Source: Darksidea phi
Lineage: Eukaryota; Ascomycota; Dothideomycetes; Pleosporales; Lentitheciaceae
Direction: 5' to 3'
Assembly (NCBI GenBank): GCA_030770425.1
Contig: JASJFT010000005.1
Coordinates: 248,001-312,000, forward strand
Length of the DNA: 64,000 bases
In this document: piece by piece, positions 46,236 to 56,267 of the stretch
How the letters are laid out: each line of letters opens with the position of its first letter
Position numbering within the stretch: the first letter of the stretch is position 1
Program-made: the position numbers and the translations under genes
Notes under the pieces: generated by a model
The model's input: only the letters and a program-made list of their open reading frames with translations
Databases searched by the model: none
What the model was told of the DNA's origin: nothing

Positions 46236-46736
46236 TCACCACTCCTCTGCATTTGAGGTAATGTATGTACAAGTTAAGAAACAGAAATCGCATTCGTAAG
46301 CATGTGGAGTTTGAGGCAGGAAACGTTCGAGTACCCTGTCCACGTCTTCGGACGACACTTCAGAAACGTCGCTAGCAGCCCTTGTGCTGATCGAGTCCGC
46401 TATAGGAGTTGCATTTGAGAAGTGATACAGGGATGCTAGACGCATGAAACCGTCATCTTGATGAATGAACGAAGGCAGCATTGTGGAGCCTTGGGTGCCA
46501 TGTGACGATTGCGATTCAAAGGCATTCTCTGAATCCGGGGCAAAGCGTAGGGGTGTAGGCATTTCTAGGGGCTGAAAAGCTTGCGACAAGACATCAATGT
46601 CAAATAAATCATGCAAAAAAGACTTCGCGGGGTTTCTAGAACGGTTTCTGGGGCCACAAGGTTGAAGATACAATCCGGTCAAGGCCTGACGTTTTGTAGG
46701 GTAGGGACCGCACCAATCACGTCTGCGGATAGACAA
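46236..46736 (-). CDS. Hypothetical protein, uncertain
   Basis: A 166-codon open frame without family match. It has a C-terminal Cys-rich end (YECDFCFLTCTY) and a polar middle (SDVSEVSSEDVDRVLERFLP). The listed 5' end is not a sure start. A second minus-strand frame, 46679-47128, with a similar Cys-containing segment (LRLCLPCGQVLRTSACKL) overlaps its 5' end, and the two might be exons of one gene; I could not find a convincing junction. Confidence 0.3.
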   Translation of the reverse strand: MSIRRRDWCGPYPTKRQALTGLYLQPCGPRNRSRNPAKSFLHDLFDIDVLSQAFQPLEMPTPLRFAPDSENAFESQSSHGTQGSTMLPSFIHQDDGFMRLASLYHFSNATPIADSISTRAASDVSEVSSEDVDRVLERFLPQTPHAYECDFCFLTCTYITSNAEEW

Positions 46737-47099
46737 TGAAGCTGCAGCTTACATGCAGATGTTCTCAGCACCTGTCCGCAAGGTAGACATAGGCGTAGAG
46801 GCGAAGTATACACATGATAGGTGTGAATAGCATTATCGGGTCGATAGCTGCGTACCTGCGCCACCTTGGTCTTGCCGCATCGGAAACTTGTCATATGTTC
46901 GAATGAGGAAGGCAAGTGCACGGAAAGTTGGTAGCATCGATGTAGAGTATTGTTTCGAGCAAAGAATTGAACAGGCTCCGGCCAAGGAGAAGAAAAGCCC
47001 AGAGATGGAATGAAAAGACAGTCGATGAACTGTATTGCTTCAGACCAATGGTATACATATGATATTGACAGTATCGTTACAAAATATCCATTCTGAGTA

Positions 47100-47885
47100 C
47101 TAAGCGTTCGGCCTAGGATCGGCGCCACCGTTTGTAGATTTTACCAGGGCGGCCCACGCGTCACTGTCGCCCACTGCTTCACCCTCTTCTGTCCTCCCTT
47201 CGGCTTTAATGGTCTCTTGCTCTGCTGCTGCTTGCGCCGCTTCAATAGCAGCTCCGGTTGCTTCTTCGATTGCTCCCTTGGCGGCAACGACCGGCTCCGG
47301 CCATTGCAGGTCGATCTGTTCCTGTGGCAGCCCCAAAGCCAGGGCTTCAGCGCGCAGCCTTCGAATGACCTCAGGCTTCTGCAACAATGTCCATCGTAGC
47401 GCCCATCCCATAGGACCAAGCTCCTTGATGCGCGTCTCGCTCTGCTTCAGTAGGTATTCGTCTAAACCGCCCTCGCGGTCCATTGTCTTAAGCACCTTGG
47501 ATGTGACGCGCAAATGTATGCGCTTCTTCAGAGCTACCGAGTAGAGGCTTTTTGATATCACATTAGGTTTCCAATGACGGCGCGTCGTTGTCTCGGTTCT
47601 TTTGGAGACATTGTTGCCGAACTCGATTTTCTGCAGGCCGTAGAGGCCCCTGTTTGCCTGTTTGAACAGCTGCCTCGGGCCGTATGGATATGGCGGTATG
47701 TCGGCGTCTTGGGGGATAACATGCTTGGGGAGATGCGAGCCCAGATCGCCGCCGCGTCGACGTGCGAGGGGGTTCTTGTAGAGGGTGGACGAGGATGTAA
47801 AGCCGCGCTGCGTTGATTGGGGCTTTCTGGGGAGGGTTCGGGCGATGGCAAGGCTCCCGGAGAGCAGTTGAGAACGGGGTGGCAT
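47100..47885 (-). CDS. MRPL24: Mitochondrial large-subunit ribosomal protein bL28m
   Basis: Single exon, 261 residues. ATG 47885 is chosen because it starts a basic, Ser/Arg-rich mitochondrial presequence (PPRSQLLSGSLAIARTLPRK); the frame is open further upstream but less suitable. Seen: RGLYGLQKIEFGNNVSKRTE, TTRRHWKPNVISKSLYSVAL and LRVTSKVLKTMDREGGLDEY, the bL28 core (the GN-x-VS segment and W-x-PN are characteristic), then a family-typical fungal C-terminal extension rich in Ala/Glu. It is part of the mitoribosomal large subunit. Divergent from the MYND pseudogene 244 bp upstream. Confidence 0.92.
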   Translation of the reverse strand: MPPRSQLLSGSLAIARTLPRKPQSTQRGFTSSSTLYKNPLARRRGGDLGSHLPKHVIPQDADIPPYPYGPRQLFKQANRGLYGLQKIEFGNNVSKRTETTTRRHWKPNVISKSLYSVALKKRIHLRVTSKVLKTMDREGGLDEYLLKQSETRIKELGPMGWALRWTLLQKPEVIRRLRAEALALGLPQEQIDLQWPEPVVAAKGAIEEATGAAIEAAQAAAEQETIKAEGRTEEGEAVGDSDAWAALVKSTNGGADPRPNA

Positions 47886-48128
47886 TGCGAGATAGCCCGT
47901 CGGTGGGGGGATGACTGCCAGCGTTGCGATGGATGGGAAGATGGAGACGGAGGTCCGAAAGATTGAGATTCCAGAGGTGGTCCGTGCACTTCGATCAACT
48001 CCAACCGTAACGATCACTATATCTCGCGGCTCGGTTTTCAGTTATCACTTAACCAAAGCCAACATTACCGGACCCGTTCCTGGGCACAATTCAAACCATC
48101 ATCACTCAACGCAATTCTCCCATCGCCC

Positions 48129-48412
48129 ATGTCCTGGTTGCACATCCCCGACAACCCGTTTGTGAACATCCTCGTGACGCCAGTGTGAGAGCGGAGGAAT
48201 ATGCGAGATGCAGGCGCGCAGCACGATTCTGAGACTCATGGAGGATGCTGGGACGGGGATCAAGGCGAACTGTTAGCTTGCAAAGTTTGTGGTAAGGTGG
48301 AGGGGGCGCAGAGGTGCGCAAGGTGTAGGGCTATGAACTATTGTGGTAAAGCGTGTTAGAAGGTGGATTGAAAGGCACATAAGATTGGTTATAGAGCAGC
48401 GGACTCGGCCTG
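48129..48412 (+). pseudogene. MYND zinc-finger protein gene, nonsense-mutated fragment
   Basis: From ATG 48129 one frame reads SWLHIPDNPFVNILVTPV, then TGA (48186), then continues in frame with GCWDGDQGELLACKVCGKVE, GAQRCARCRAMNYCGKAC, then TAG (48357), KVD, TGA (48369), KAHK. This is a MYND finger (C-x2-C, C-x2-C, Y-C-x3-C, ...H). TAG stands where MYND proteins usually have Gln and the second TGA where they have Trp (QKVDWKAHK), both explained by C-to-T or G-to-A changes. The gene ends shortly after. It is clearly dead, although the frame is otherwise unshifted, so inactivation is recent. Confidence 0.7.
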
Positions 48413-48872
48413 AAGAAAGTTGAAGCTTGAGCAAGCGGAATCTACCTCGCAACCTTTGTAGAAGCAATCCGGCTTTGGTGTTGATGTTGTCCAGGATTCG
48501 GGATCTCGCTGTTTCCACATATGTAAGATTAACCACGTCATAAATAAACACTGTAGTGGGCTAATAGGCAAGTGGTTTAAACCTTCAGACACTAATTTAT
48601 TAGAGTAATGCTAAGATCCATAATGCTCTTGTTCGAATGTTCAAGGTCGATGAAGGCATCGTCCCGTGTGTCCGCGTTAGCGCGCTGGTCCGTGCACTTG
48701 TGCCGGAAGTTATCTTCGTAGCGACATCCGGCCCACCTCTCCTACGGCTTGGATATTGCCCATGGGTGCCTCACGCTCGTTCCTTTTATCTTCCTTGTAA
48801 CCAATTTGTGTCTCTATATTATCAACAATCAGAAGTCTTGAGCTATATAGGGTTGGAGATCTACGACTTCAG
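48413..48872. other. Intergenic, no gene seen
   Basis: Spacer between the MYND fragment and the next gene. Confidence 0.4.
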
Positions 48873-50630
48873 ATGTTAGTCTACCAGACAAGGAGCGCAC
48901 TCTTTTCGCTCTTCATTCCACACCAGCCGCATTCAAGAGCCGCTCGCGGGATTAAATCCAAGACAGCAGTGCGTAAGAGCTCTCCTAGAGGAAGAGTAAG
49001 CTCAAACATATTCGGGGCACCTCCGCCATATACGCAACCGAAAGTACAGCAGGCTCCTTCTAGACGCAGGGATACATTCGGTGAAGAAAAACTCCCGTCA
49101 AAACACGGAAAGCTTTCCAGAATCCGAGTTATATTCCCCGAAAATGACCGGACTGCTCCGCGAAACTCTTTCGCTATAAACACTCGAAAAATTGCGACAT
49201 GCTTGAGCTTCAGCACCAAACAGGAGGTTGAGAAACATGCGTCCGGAGTCACACCGGCTACTGAAACGTTGAGGTATGAAGAGGCCCGCACTGAGATGCA
49301 GTCCATCTATGGCCAGCCAATGGCTAGAATTGCAATGTTAGGTACTGGGTCGTCGCCGCCACGGATCGATAGCAGCTCTGGATGTCACTTCATCACCTCC
49401 TACAATATTGATGCTGCTCGAAACATATACATTCCTGGTTAGTTAAGCTGAATTTGTCTAAAATTTATTAGGGACAGGAGCTCATTAATATTTCAGGTCG
49501 ACCGGCTCGATTGTCGCCCCTTCCTACGTCACCTGTAACCCTGAGCGAGCCATCTCAGTTGTCTGACCAGCTCTTTTCAACCTCATCGCCACCAAGCAAT
49601 ACACCTACACTAGCTTTGTTTACAAGTGTCCGACACCTAAATCCTAGCTTTCGGTTCGGGACACTCGATGTCTTCAGTTCACCCGAGAGGTTCATTCAGA
49701 TTGTTCGACGGAATCGCGCGTTCACCGCAACCATGTTGCCCGGCGGCCCTTTGTGGCTAAATACTATCCGTCCACACGAAATCGTCAATTCTACTAAGGT
49801 CGTTGGCGGTGATTCAGTGGACCATCGTACCTCTCGGCTTCGAGGGCGAGACTTTGAAGCAGCCATCACCCAAGTCCAGACAATGAACCTACCATCGAGG
49901 CATTTCCGTGCTGTCCGTTACAAATTCGGCAGCCTTTCTCTAGGTTTCATTAACGAAGTCGACGCTTGGGACCCGGTGATTGGTCATGACTCTGATCATC
50001 CGTTGGACGCATCACTCAACTCTAAAAAAGATTACGAAGAGACCGAAGACGGGCTCTTCTTCACGGGTCAGATCTCCAATAATTCAGAGTTGGTAGAGAT
50101 CAAAATCGCTCGTAGAGAATCTCTGAATCTTAGGAGAGCCGAGTTCAACACACGAGCGTGGTTTGCACGCCAAGAGCGCCTCTGCCTGGGCATCATTGCG
50201 CCGAAAGACAACAGTATCAGAATAGAGAACAGCACGGTTGACTTCTCAAAATGGGAGAAGACCAACCAGCGGAGCCTTCAACGCGTGTATGTACTTTCAT
50301 TGCAAGAGAAAAAGTCTCATGCTGATGAGCTTATTGGCTCGGCCTCTCCCCAAGACTGGGCTGAACAAACAATTCCCGCATCCTCTCCCAGAAGCTATAC
50401 TGACTTCCTACTCCCGATTCAGGCACGAGTTTCTATGCAAGTTGAGGGCCGAAATCTCTAAAACAACAAGTGGAATCATTCTTGGTATACCGCGGGAACG
50501 GGATCAAAAAGACAAGAGAAAACCGTGGGAGCTATACGAGGTGAAAGCCGATAGACCAGCATTCGTTCGCGAGCTAGAAATGGCCAGAAAGATGATTGAA
50601 TACGATGCTGGGATGCCCAAACTTCTATGA
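48873..50630 (+). CDS. Conserved ascomycete protein of unknown function
   Basis: Proposed exons 48873-49437, 49497-50286 and 50423-50630; 520 residues. The first intron (GTTAGT...TTTCAG) is clear; the last one (GTATGT...ATTCAG) was chosen because it keeps the frame into HEFLCKLRAEI. The N-terminal 190 residues are basic and low-conserved. The core has FRFGTLDVFSSPERFIQIVR, TATMLPGGPLWLNTIRPHEI, GRDFEAAITQVQTMNLPSRH and KFGSLSLGFINEVDAWDPVI, which match a fungal family sometimes labelled 'geranylgeranyl pyrophosphate synthetase' in databases, a label with no visible support here (no DDxxD motifs). No signal peptide or TM. Function unknown; the first exon start is uncertain. Confidence 0.65.
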
Positions 50631-52030
50631 ACCATGACTAGCCCAACTTGGAGCGGGGAATTCAATGCAGTAGATGGTCCAATGATGGCCTGAAGTCATC
50701 ACAGAGTTATGATGTCCAAGTGCAGTCGATAGTAGTCAGCATGACAGGGGCTCGTACATGACACTAGCGAGCCAAAAACACAATGTTGATGTACCTCAAG
50801 GTCGTGCACGACTTTCGTGTATTCTTAAAGGAGCATAAGGTGTCGATAGCACGTTTCTACAGATCTGAGACCAGGAACAACAAATACCGTACCACAAATG
50901 GTTATTACAATACCATCATTGTCGAGGGTGGCTAAGGACAAACAGAAACCGGTCAGCAGCCCGACGACCGCAGCGATAAGGGCATTCTGGGTGGCCAAAA
51001 TATCATGCAAACAAGCGAAGTCAGCGTCGAGTATACTAGCAGGAGCGACCCAAATAGTATGAGCTACGAGATGGAGAGATTGAACCGGTAATCTCAACGG
51101 TTCGATTCACCGTTTGACGGAACGGAATGGAAACTGGAGACCTCTATCTGGAAGAGCGATGTTAGCTGAAGGTTAAACCTCAGCCTATAGTATATCTTAA
51201 TTTATTATTTAATGCTATACCTTGTTTCGGCTGTATTTTCTATTATATCTCGATGGCTATTCTAGCTGAAGCACATACCGCAATGTCAGCACAACTATTC
51301 CCTTACCTCACACCCTCGTATACAGTGCATAATGCACATGGTGTATAGAAGCAAGCGACATAGCAATCTGTGCAGCTCAAGGTTGACTAGATCTGGTAAG
51401 TTTGATATCCGCGACCAAAGACTCATCCGATCTGGCTGAGAACAGTGCGAGAACAACCACAGCGCAGTCCAATCTTTGAAAGCTTTCCATTCGAAAGAAA
51501 GGCAGAAAACTAGCAAAGTAACAACAATGCTCTTAAACAAACCAATGGCACCGACAAACACAGGAAACCAGCAAGTACTCCAAACCAGCGCGGGCGGCCT
51601 AGAGGTGGTACTGTTAATGCGGAGTGATCAATTAATTGTATAGAACCGCATGGTCTGCGCTTCTTTCGGAAGTACGAGTATGAATATCTGATAAATAGGA
51701 GGGTAAAAGCCAGTACAAGGGCAGGAATTTTAACTGTCACTGTAGAATGGGAGGGATTTCTGACTTGACGCTATGGTGAATATAAGCTGGACGCCAGGAA
51801 AACAATCTAGATACAATCGGACTAGAAAGTCAAACTCCAGTTGAGAAGCCTTTAGAGACAAGCAAAGCTATTAAGAAGGTCTCTATGATCATTGCTTGCT
51901 CTCAATATTTCCTTATCCGATATTGTTACCATCATGTGAATATAACGCTTGATATCATCCACTATAATGTTTCACGTGGCTGTTGGGACGTAATTGCTAT
52001 TTGAATCGCGTTTAGCAAAGGTCCTCTAGT
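50631..52030. other. Intergenic, AT-rich, possible membrane-protein remnants on the minus strand
   Basis: Three minus-strand frames (51740-51510, 51561-51295, 51097-50825) encode hydrophobic stretches (PALVLAFTLLFIRYSYSYF; FKSIVVTLLVFCLSFEW; ALIAAVVGLLTGFCLSLATL) and could be pieces of one small multi-span gene, but the frames do not join by clear introns and there is no ATG-led model. AT-rich DNA at 51185-51260. Confidence 0.3.
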
Positions 52031-52618
52031 ATGAGGATTCAGATTCAACCGCACGAGTCGATGCATCTCGCACACAACAAGATCGTATCCAGGATGGAAG
52101 CTTCTGACCCTCATGAGCCTTCCCAGAAAGATAAGTCGCTAGACACACATTCACCGAATGGCAATGCTGACCGAGCCCCAGAACCAAATGCTCTAGCTAG
52201 AACCGACAAGTCTAAGGAACTTAAGGGCACTAAATCAGCACCCTTCAGCATCACCAACGACGAAAATTTCATCACACTGTGGGAGCGAGAAAATCCAGCG
52301 GACCCCGAAATATACGAATTGAGGCCTCCAGCCAAACAACGCGCTCACTGCCTCCTTGCTGGCCACAATATCAACAAACTCAGTCTCATATGCTGTCGAT
52401 GCAATAGCGCTTTCGAGGATACAGTAGGGTCGCACCCAGAGGCACATCAGTTGAAATGCCAGCCCTGCAACCATGACTTTTGTGAAAAGTGTACACTTAA
52501 GTTTTACAACAAGGATGGGAGTAAGAAGTGGAAGGGCGAAAAGGGGGGCAAGAGTGGGGGAGGTGGTGGAAATAATGACAGCGGTGCAGGGAAGATGGTG
52601 CATGCCTTTACCGTGTAG
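52031..52618 (+). CDS. Small protein with Cys-rich (RING-like) segment
   Basis: Single exon, 195 residues from ATG 52031 (a second in-frame ATG, at 52061, is also possible). Seen: a polar charged N-terminal half, then YELRPPAKQRAHCLLAGHNI followed by ICCRCNSAFEDTVGSHPEAH and CQPCNHDFCEKCTLKF. The C-x2-C ... C-x2-C-x-H-x2-C-x2-C spacing suggests a zinc-binding domain, and the tail is Gly/Lys rich (KGGKSGGGGGNN). No transmembrane segment. Family unknown. It lies next to the RBR ligase, itself Cys-rich, but no functional link is shown. Confidence 0.55.
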   Translation: MRIQIQPHESMHLAHNKIVSRMEASDPHEPSQKDKSLDTHSPNGNADRAPEPNALARTDKSKELKGTKSAPFSITNDENFITLWERENPADPEIYELRPPAKQRAHCLLAGHNINKLSLICCRCNSAFEDTVGSHPEAHQLKCQPCNHDFCEKCTLKFYNKDGSKKWKGEKGGKSGGGGGNNDSGAGKMVHAFTV

Positions 52619-53091
52619 GGGTCTAAAGTCGAGTTTTAGCTGCATGCATGGTAGAGACTGGAATGGGGTTCGAAATGTTGTAGTAAAGATAAGTCTAGAG
52701 TAAAGAAAATTAGAAGTAAATTCATCGCGACCTACGCCTCGCTCACTATCCAAAATAACCGAGGCTTGGTAGTCATCCTCTGCCATTTGCTATTCGCTCA
52801 TGCTCGAATAATCAGGAGATGCATACTTCAAATCTCCACCCTAGTCTCCATTACACCACCGTCTCCAACAGGTAACATTCTACAACGAAAGTGAATTGCA
52901 GACCGGAATCCTTGCAGTCGAAGTCTGTTACCATTCCATGTCCTCTCGTAGTGTCGTCTTCCGGCCCCATTCCTCGGTTGCATCCATGGAATTAGGTTTA
53001 TCCAGCAGAATGGCCGGCTGGGACCCATTGAAGTTGGTATTGGAGGAAGCGATGCTGCCCGAGGCTCTGTGATTATCCGTAAAGTGGCCCA
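52619..53091. other. Intergenic between convergent genes
   Basis: No gene seen. Confidence 0.4.
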
Positions 53092-54587
53092 CTAGGCATC
53101 GTCGAGCTCTGCGCTATAGGCTGCGATATTGTGAACAGAAGGAACAACGGGTATGTCGGAGTCGGAGACGGCTTCAGAGAGATCCATTAGATCCTCCTCT
53201 GTTTCAATGTATTCGGGTTGATTGTCGGCATAAAGCTCGCCTACATGGTGTGTTGCGTCGATGAGGTGTTCGTTGTGACCATTGTTGGCAGTTGTGTGCC
53301 CGCCATTAGCATCCTCAGTGGCAGCCTCAGATGAAAGAACACTATGGAGCGGAACCTCGAACGCTGAAATATCGGTGACAACTTCTTCCGTATGATCTTC
53401 GGGTTCGGGCTGTTCTTCTGTATCGCGGTCTTCGCTATTCTCTTGATCTTCGCTATTCTCTTGATCTTCCGCCCGGCCAACTTCATCCTGTCGGATCTCA
53501 TGATCGTGATCATCCTCATTGCGATCATCGTCGCGATCTTCATCGTTGCGGCCATCACCATCTCCATTATCGTCCTCAGGATGATTGTGCTGAGGTTGAT
53601 TGAACGTGATACCCCGCGTCTCCATAAGCTCTATGCGGATCATTTCCAAGGCATCGTTACGTTCATCCTGGGGCAATAAGTTGATGACGGCCCTGTTGTC
53701 GGCATCCAGGTGCTGGAGAACATCCCAGTCAGGTATGTTTTCTTCTCGATCCTCATGCTCGTCATCTTCATCGGTATTGTCGTCATCATCGCTCTCTTCG
53801 CCTCGCTCGCGCCGTCTCTGCTGGACACGAGTCCGACCATCGCGATTGAGCCCCGTATTTCGGTGGAACCCGTCCTGGTTGTAACCTTCCGCGTCATACT
53901 CTGCAGGACCATATGAAGGGCAACCATGCACGCCGGACCATTCTTTGCCGCAAATATAGCAGAAATTTTGGCCGCACTCGCACGTGATATGGTTGCAAGC
54001 TTCTATAAGCTCAACGGTGCGACCGCATACGAAACACTCTTGATAGCCTTTCTCCTGCACTGTCTCCTTGAACTTCTGATCATCTTCTCGAATTGCACAA
54101 GTGTGACCCTCAACACCGTCAACGAGAAGCGCCTTGCAAGTGATGCAAGTGGCTTTTCCACAGTTTCCGCCTTCGCATATAGCGTAAGTAATGTTTAAGT
54201 TTGAGTCGGTTATGTGACCAGTCGGACTTAAGAATAAAGCGCAAGATGTGTTCGCACAATACACTCGGTATCTGAAAAGATCAGTCACAAGTCTCATCTA
54301 GACTGATAAGATAAGTAGCAGACTTACTTTTGCAAAATTTGATACTCACCTTGCGCCTTCTTCATGAAAGCCACTTGAACATCCTCTGGAACATATTGCT
54401 CGAACTGATCTAGGAGGATCACATCGTCACAGCACCTCGGAGGATAAAGGCTCTCATTCTCTGTCGCTCGAACGAAGAAGTCAACCAGGTCATCTTTGCA
54501 AACCCAATGGTTCCAGCAAGGAAGCTCAATGTGAGGGGTTTGCTCCGAAGCCTCTTCGCCGCAGATAACGCAGTTATGAGTAGTCAT
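53092..54587 (-). CDS. RBR-type E3 ubiquitin ligase (RING-IBR-RING)
   Basis: Exons 54587-54328 and 54271-53092 with a 56-bp intron; 479 residues. ATG 54587 directly begins RING1 (TTHNCVICGEEASE...LPCWNHWVCKDDL). The IBR region follows: YRVYCANTSCALFLSPTGHI, CEGGNCGKATCITCK. RING2 is YQECFVCGRTVELIEACNHI then TCECGQNFCYICGKEW; the Cys in ACNH is the position of the catalytic thioester Cys in RBR enzymes. The C-terminal half is acidic and disordered (Asp/Glu/Asn/His runs). The enzyme would take ubiquitin from an E2 and pass it to an unknown substrate in the cytosol or nucleus. RING1 is short and may be atypical. Confidence 0.88.
53431..53466. repeat. Two perfect 18-bp tandem units in the acidic tail of the RBR ligase
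   Basis: TTCGCTATTCTCTTGATC is repeated twice head to tail, encoding EDQENS-type repeats in the disordered tail. Probably length-variable. Confidence 0.6.
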
Positions 54588-55902
54588 GAATAAGTCAGCC
54601 GTGATTGCCTGTGATATGAACAAGTGAGACAGTAATCACACGGTAGAGGTAGTTCCGGGCATACATACGGGGGGTTGGGGTTTTTTAGCTGTGCCGTGAT
54701 TAAAGGCTGAGGGCTGGGCTCAATAAATATCTCTTGCTCTCGTGTCGTGGGTGTGAAGGTAGACGCTGGCCGTCGCTATCGCAACGTGATAAAGATATTT
54801 ATAAGCGGAGGGAAAGGGCGACAAGGGAAAATCAAAGCTGCCTGAACAAGTGCCCACGGGTCGCTGGGAAGGCTGAAATTTGCCGAAAGTCTGGTGAACG
54901 TGGAAATTATTCGAGAGTTTGAGCATTCACTCAGGCCAATGTCCGGCAAGGCTCAAGGATAATCGTTGTGCATTTGTACTCGTAGACGGATCTTCACGAG
55001 GAGTGACAAAGAGTACTTGAAAAGCCGAAAACCGAGGGGGTCTGTTGGGTTTTGAACCATGGCTTTGCCCGGGGTACATCCAGGCTGACTCCTTCGAGCA
55101 GGCAACCGTGGCTCAGCTAACCAATGAGGATCCTCGCATGGAAGAAGCGCATGGTGTTCATCCCCGCCCCAGTATCATACGCTGCGGATCCGAGGCGCTG
55201 CCAGGCCGCACAGCTTCCTTTTGCTGTTTCCAAGGTCAAGGTGTTAAGCTGGAAGGCGCATGCAGTCATGTGAATGGCTCCAGTCGGACCCACCTTGGTT
55301 GAAGTTTCATTATGTTGTGGACCGACGTAAAAATATCGCGACCGTGAAAAAAGAGTCACATCGTATGTTTGAAAATGTGAGCAAGGCGAGATGAAATGGA
55401 GATAGGCGCCGAAGATGTTGGCAACGGGTCCAAGAAGAGGCCGGTAATTTCTGCGCCTTTCCGATGTTGGACTTTTATAGCACCTGGCCTACTGGACTTT
55501 TTCCCTTTTAATATGGACCTAGCCTGTTCATTATTACATGTATGAGTGCATGTAAAGATACAGGCTCACGTGAGAACGTGCAATTGTGGAAGCTAGTGGT
55601 CCGTGCGGAAATGATGAACCCCTTAACTCGTCCGTCTCCGGTAGTTTTAGCTTCATCAGTTTCCGTTTCCGTTCATCAAGTTTACTGACATAATAGGCTA
55701 AGCATTCAATTTTAGGGCGCTTGCATGCCCCGTGCCTAAAAGCTTATTATAAAGGAGGGGAAGGTTTTGTGTGAGGAGGCAGAAGTAGCTGGTAGCTTTG
55801 TATATACTCAACTAACGCGCGTAATCGGTTTAAAACCTTTGAGATGGCTGAAAATAGACATCCGGGTATTCGTATGTTTGATTCAACATCTTTTTGGGTT
55901 TT
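54588..55902. other. Intergenic, no gene seen
   Basis: Promoter side of the RBR gene and spacer. Only chance ORFs. Confidence 0.4.
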
Positions 55903-56060
55903 CATAGTGGGAGTCTCTTTTGTAGGGTCCGTACAAAATATAGTAGAGGTGCTATACCTACACCTTGTACACGATAATAGAGCTTTAGGGCTATATATAG
56001 TATTATTGATTGTAAGAGATGTTCACGATCGACGAGGTGATGTTTCGCACATTGACAGGC
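55903..56060. repeat. Dispersed repeat family, copy B
   Basis: Related to 43981-44145 in the same orientation, with shared blocks and many transition differences. It ends about 200 bp before the stop of the NLR gene. A 92-codon plus ORF (55844-56122) overlaps the repeat and is not believed to be a gene. Confidence 0.55.
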
Positions 56061-56267
56061 GACGAGAAAGGATAAGCGTTAGAATCGTACAGCAGAACGT
56101 TGAGAAGATCCAACTTTGGTAGCGAAGAGCAGTACATCTAGTTGAATTTAACATGTTTTAGTAATTTAAAATAGCCCTGCATCCGTCAGGTACTAGGGAT
56201 AATAATAGAAGGAACATCTCTAGAAGCCCTTCCCAATATTGTCACTCTTTAGGCCGCTTCTGCCGTT

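Noticed and set aside
51095..51118. GGTTCGATTC box-B-like sequence
   Set aside because: A small hairpin forms but loop size and the rest of the cloverleaf do not fit a tRNA.
55844..56122. 92-codon plus-strand ORF
   Set aside because: Overlaps the dispersed repeat, whose other copy lacks this frame; not a gene.
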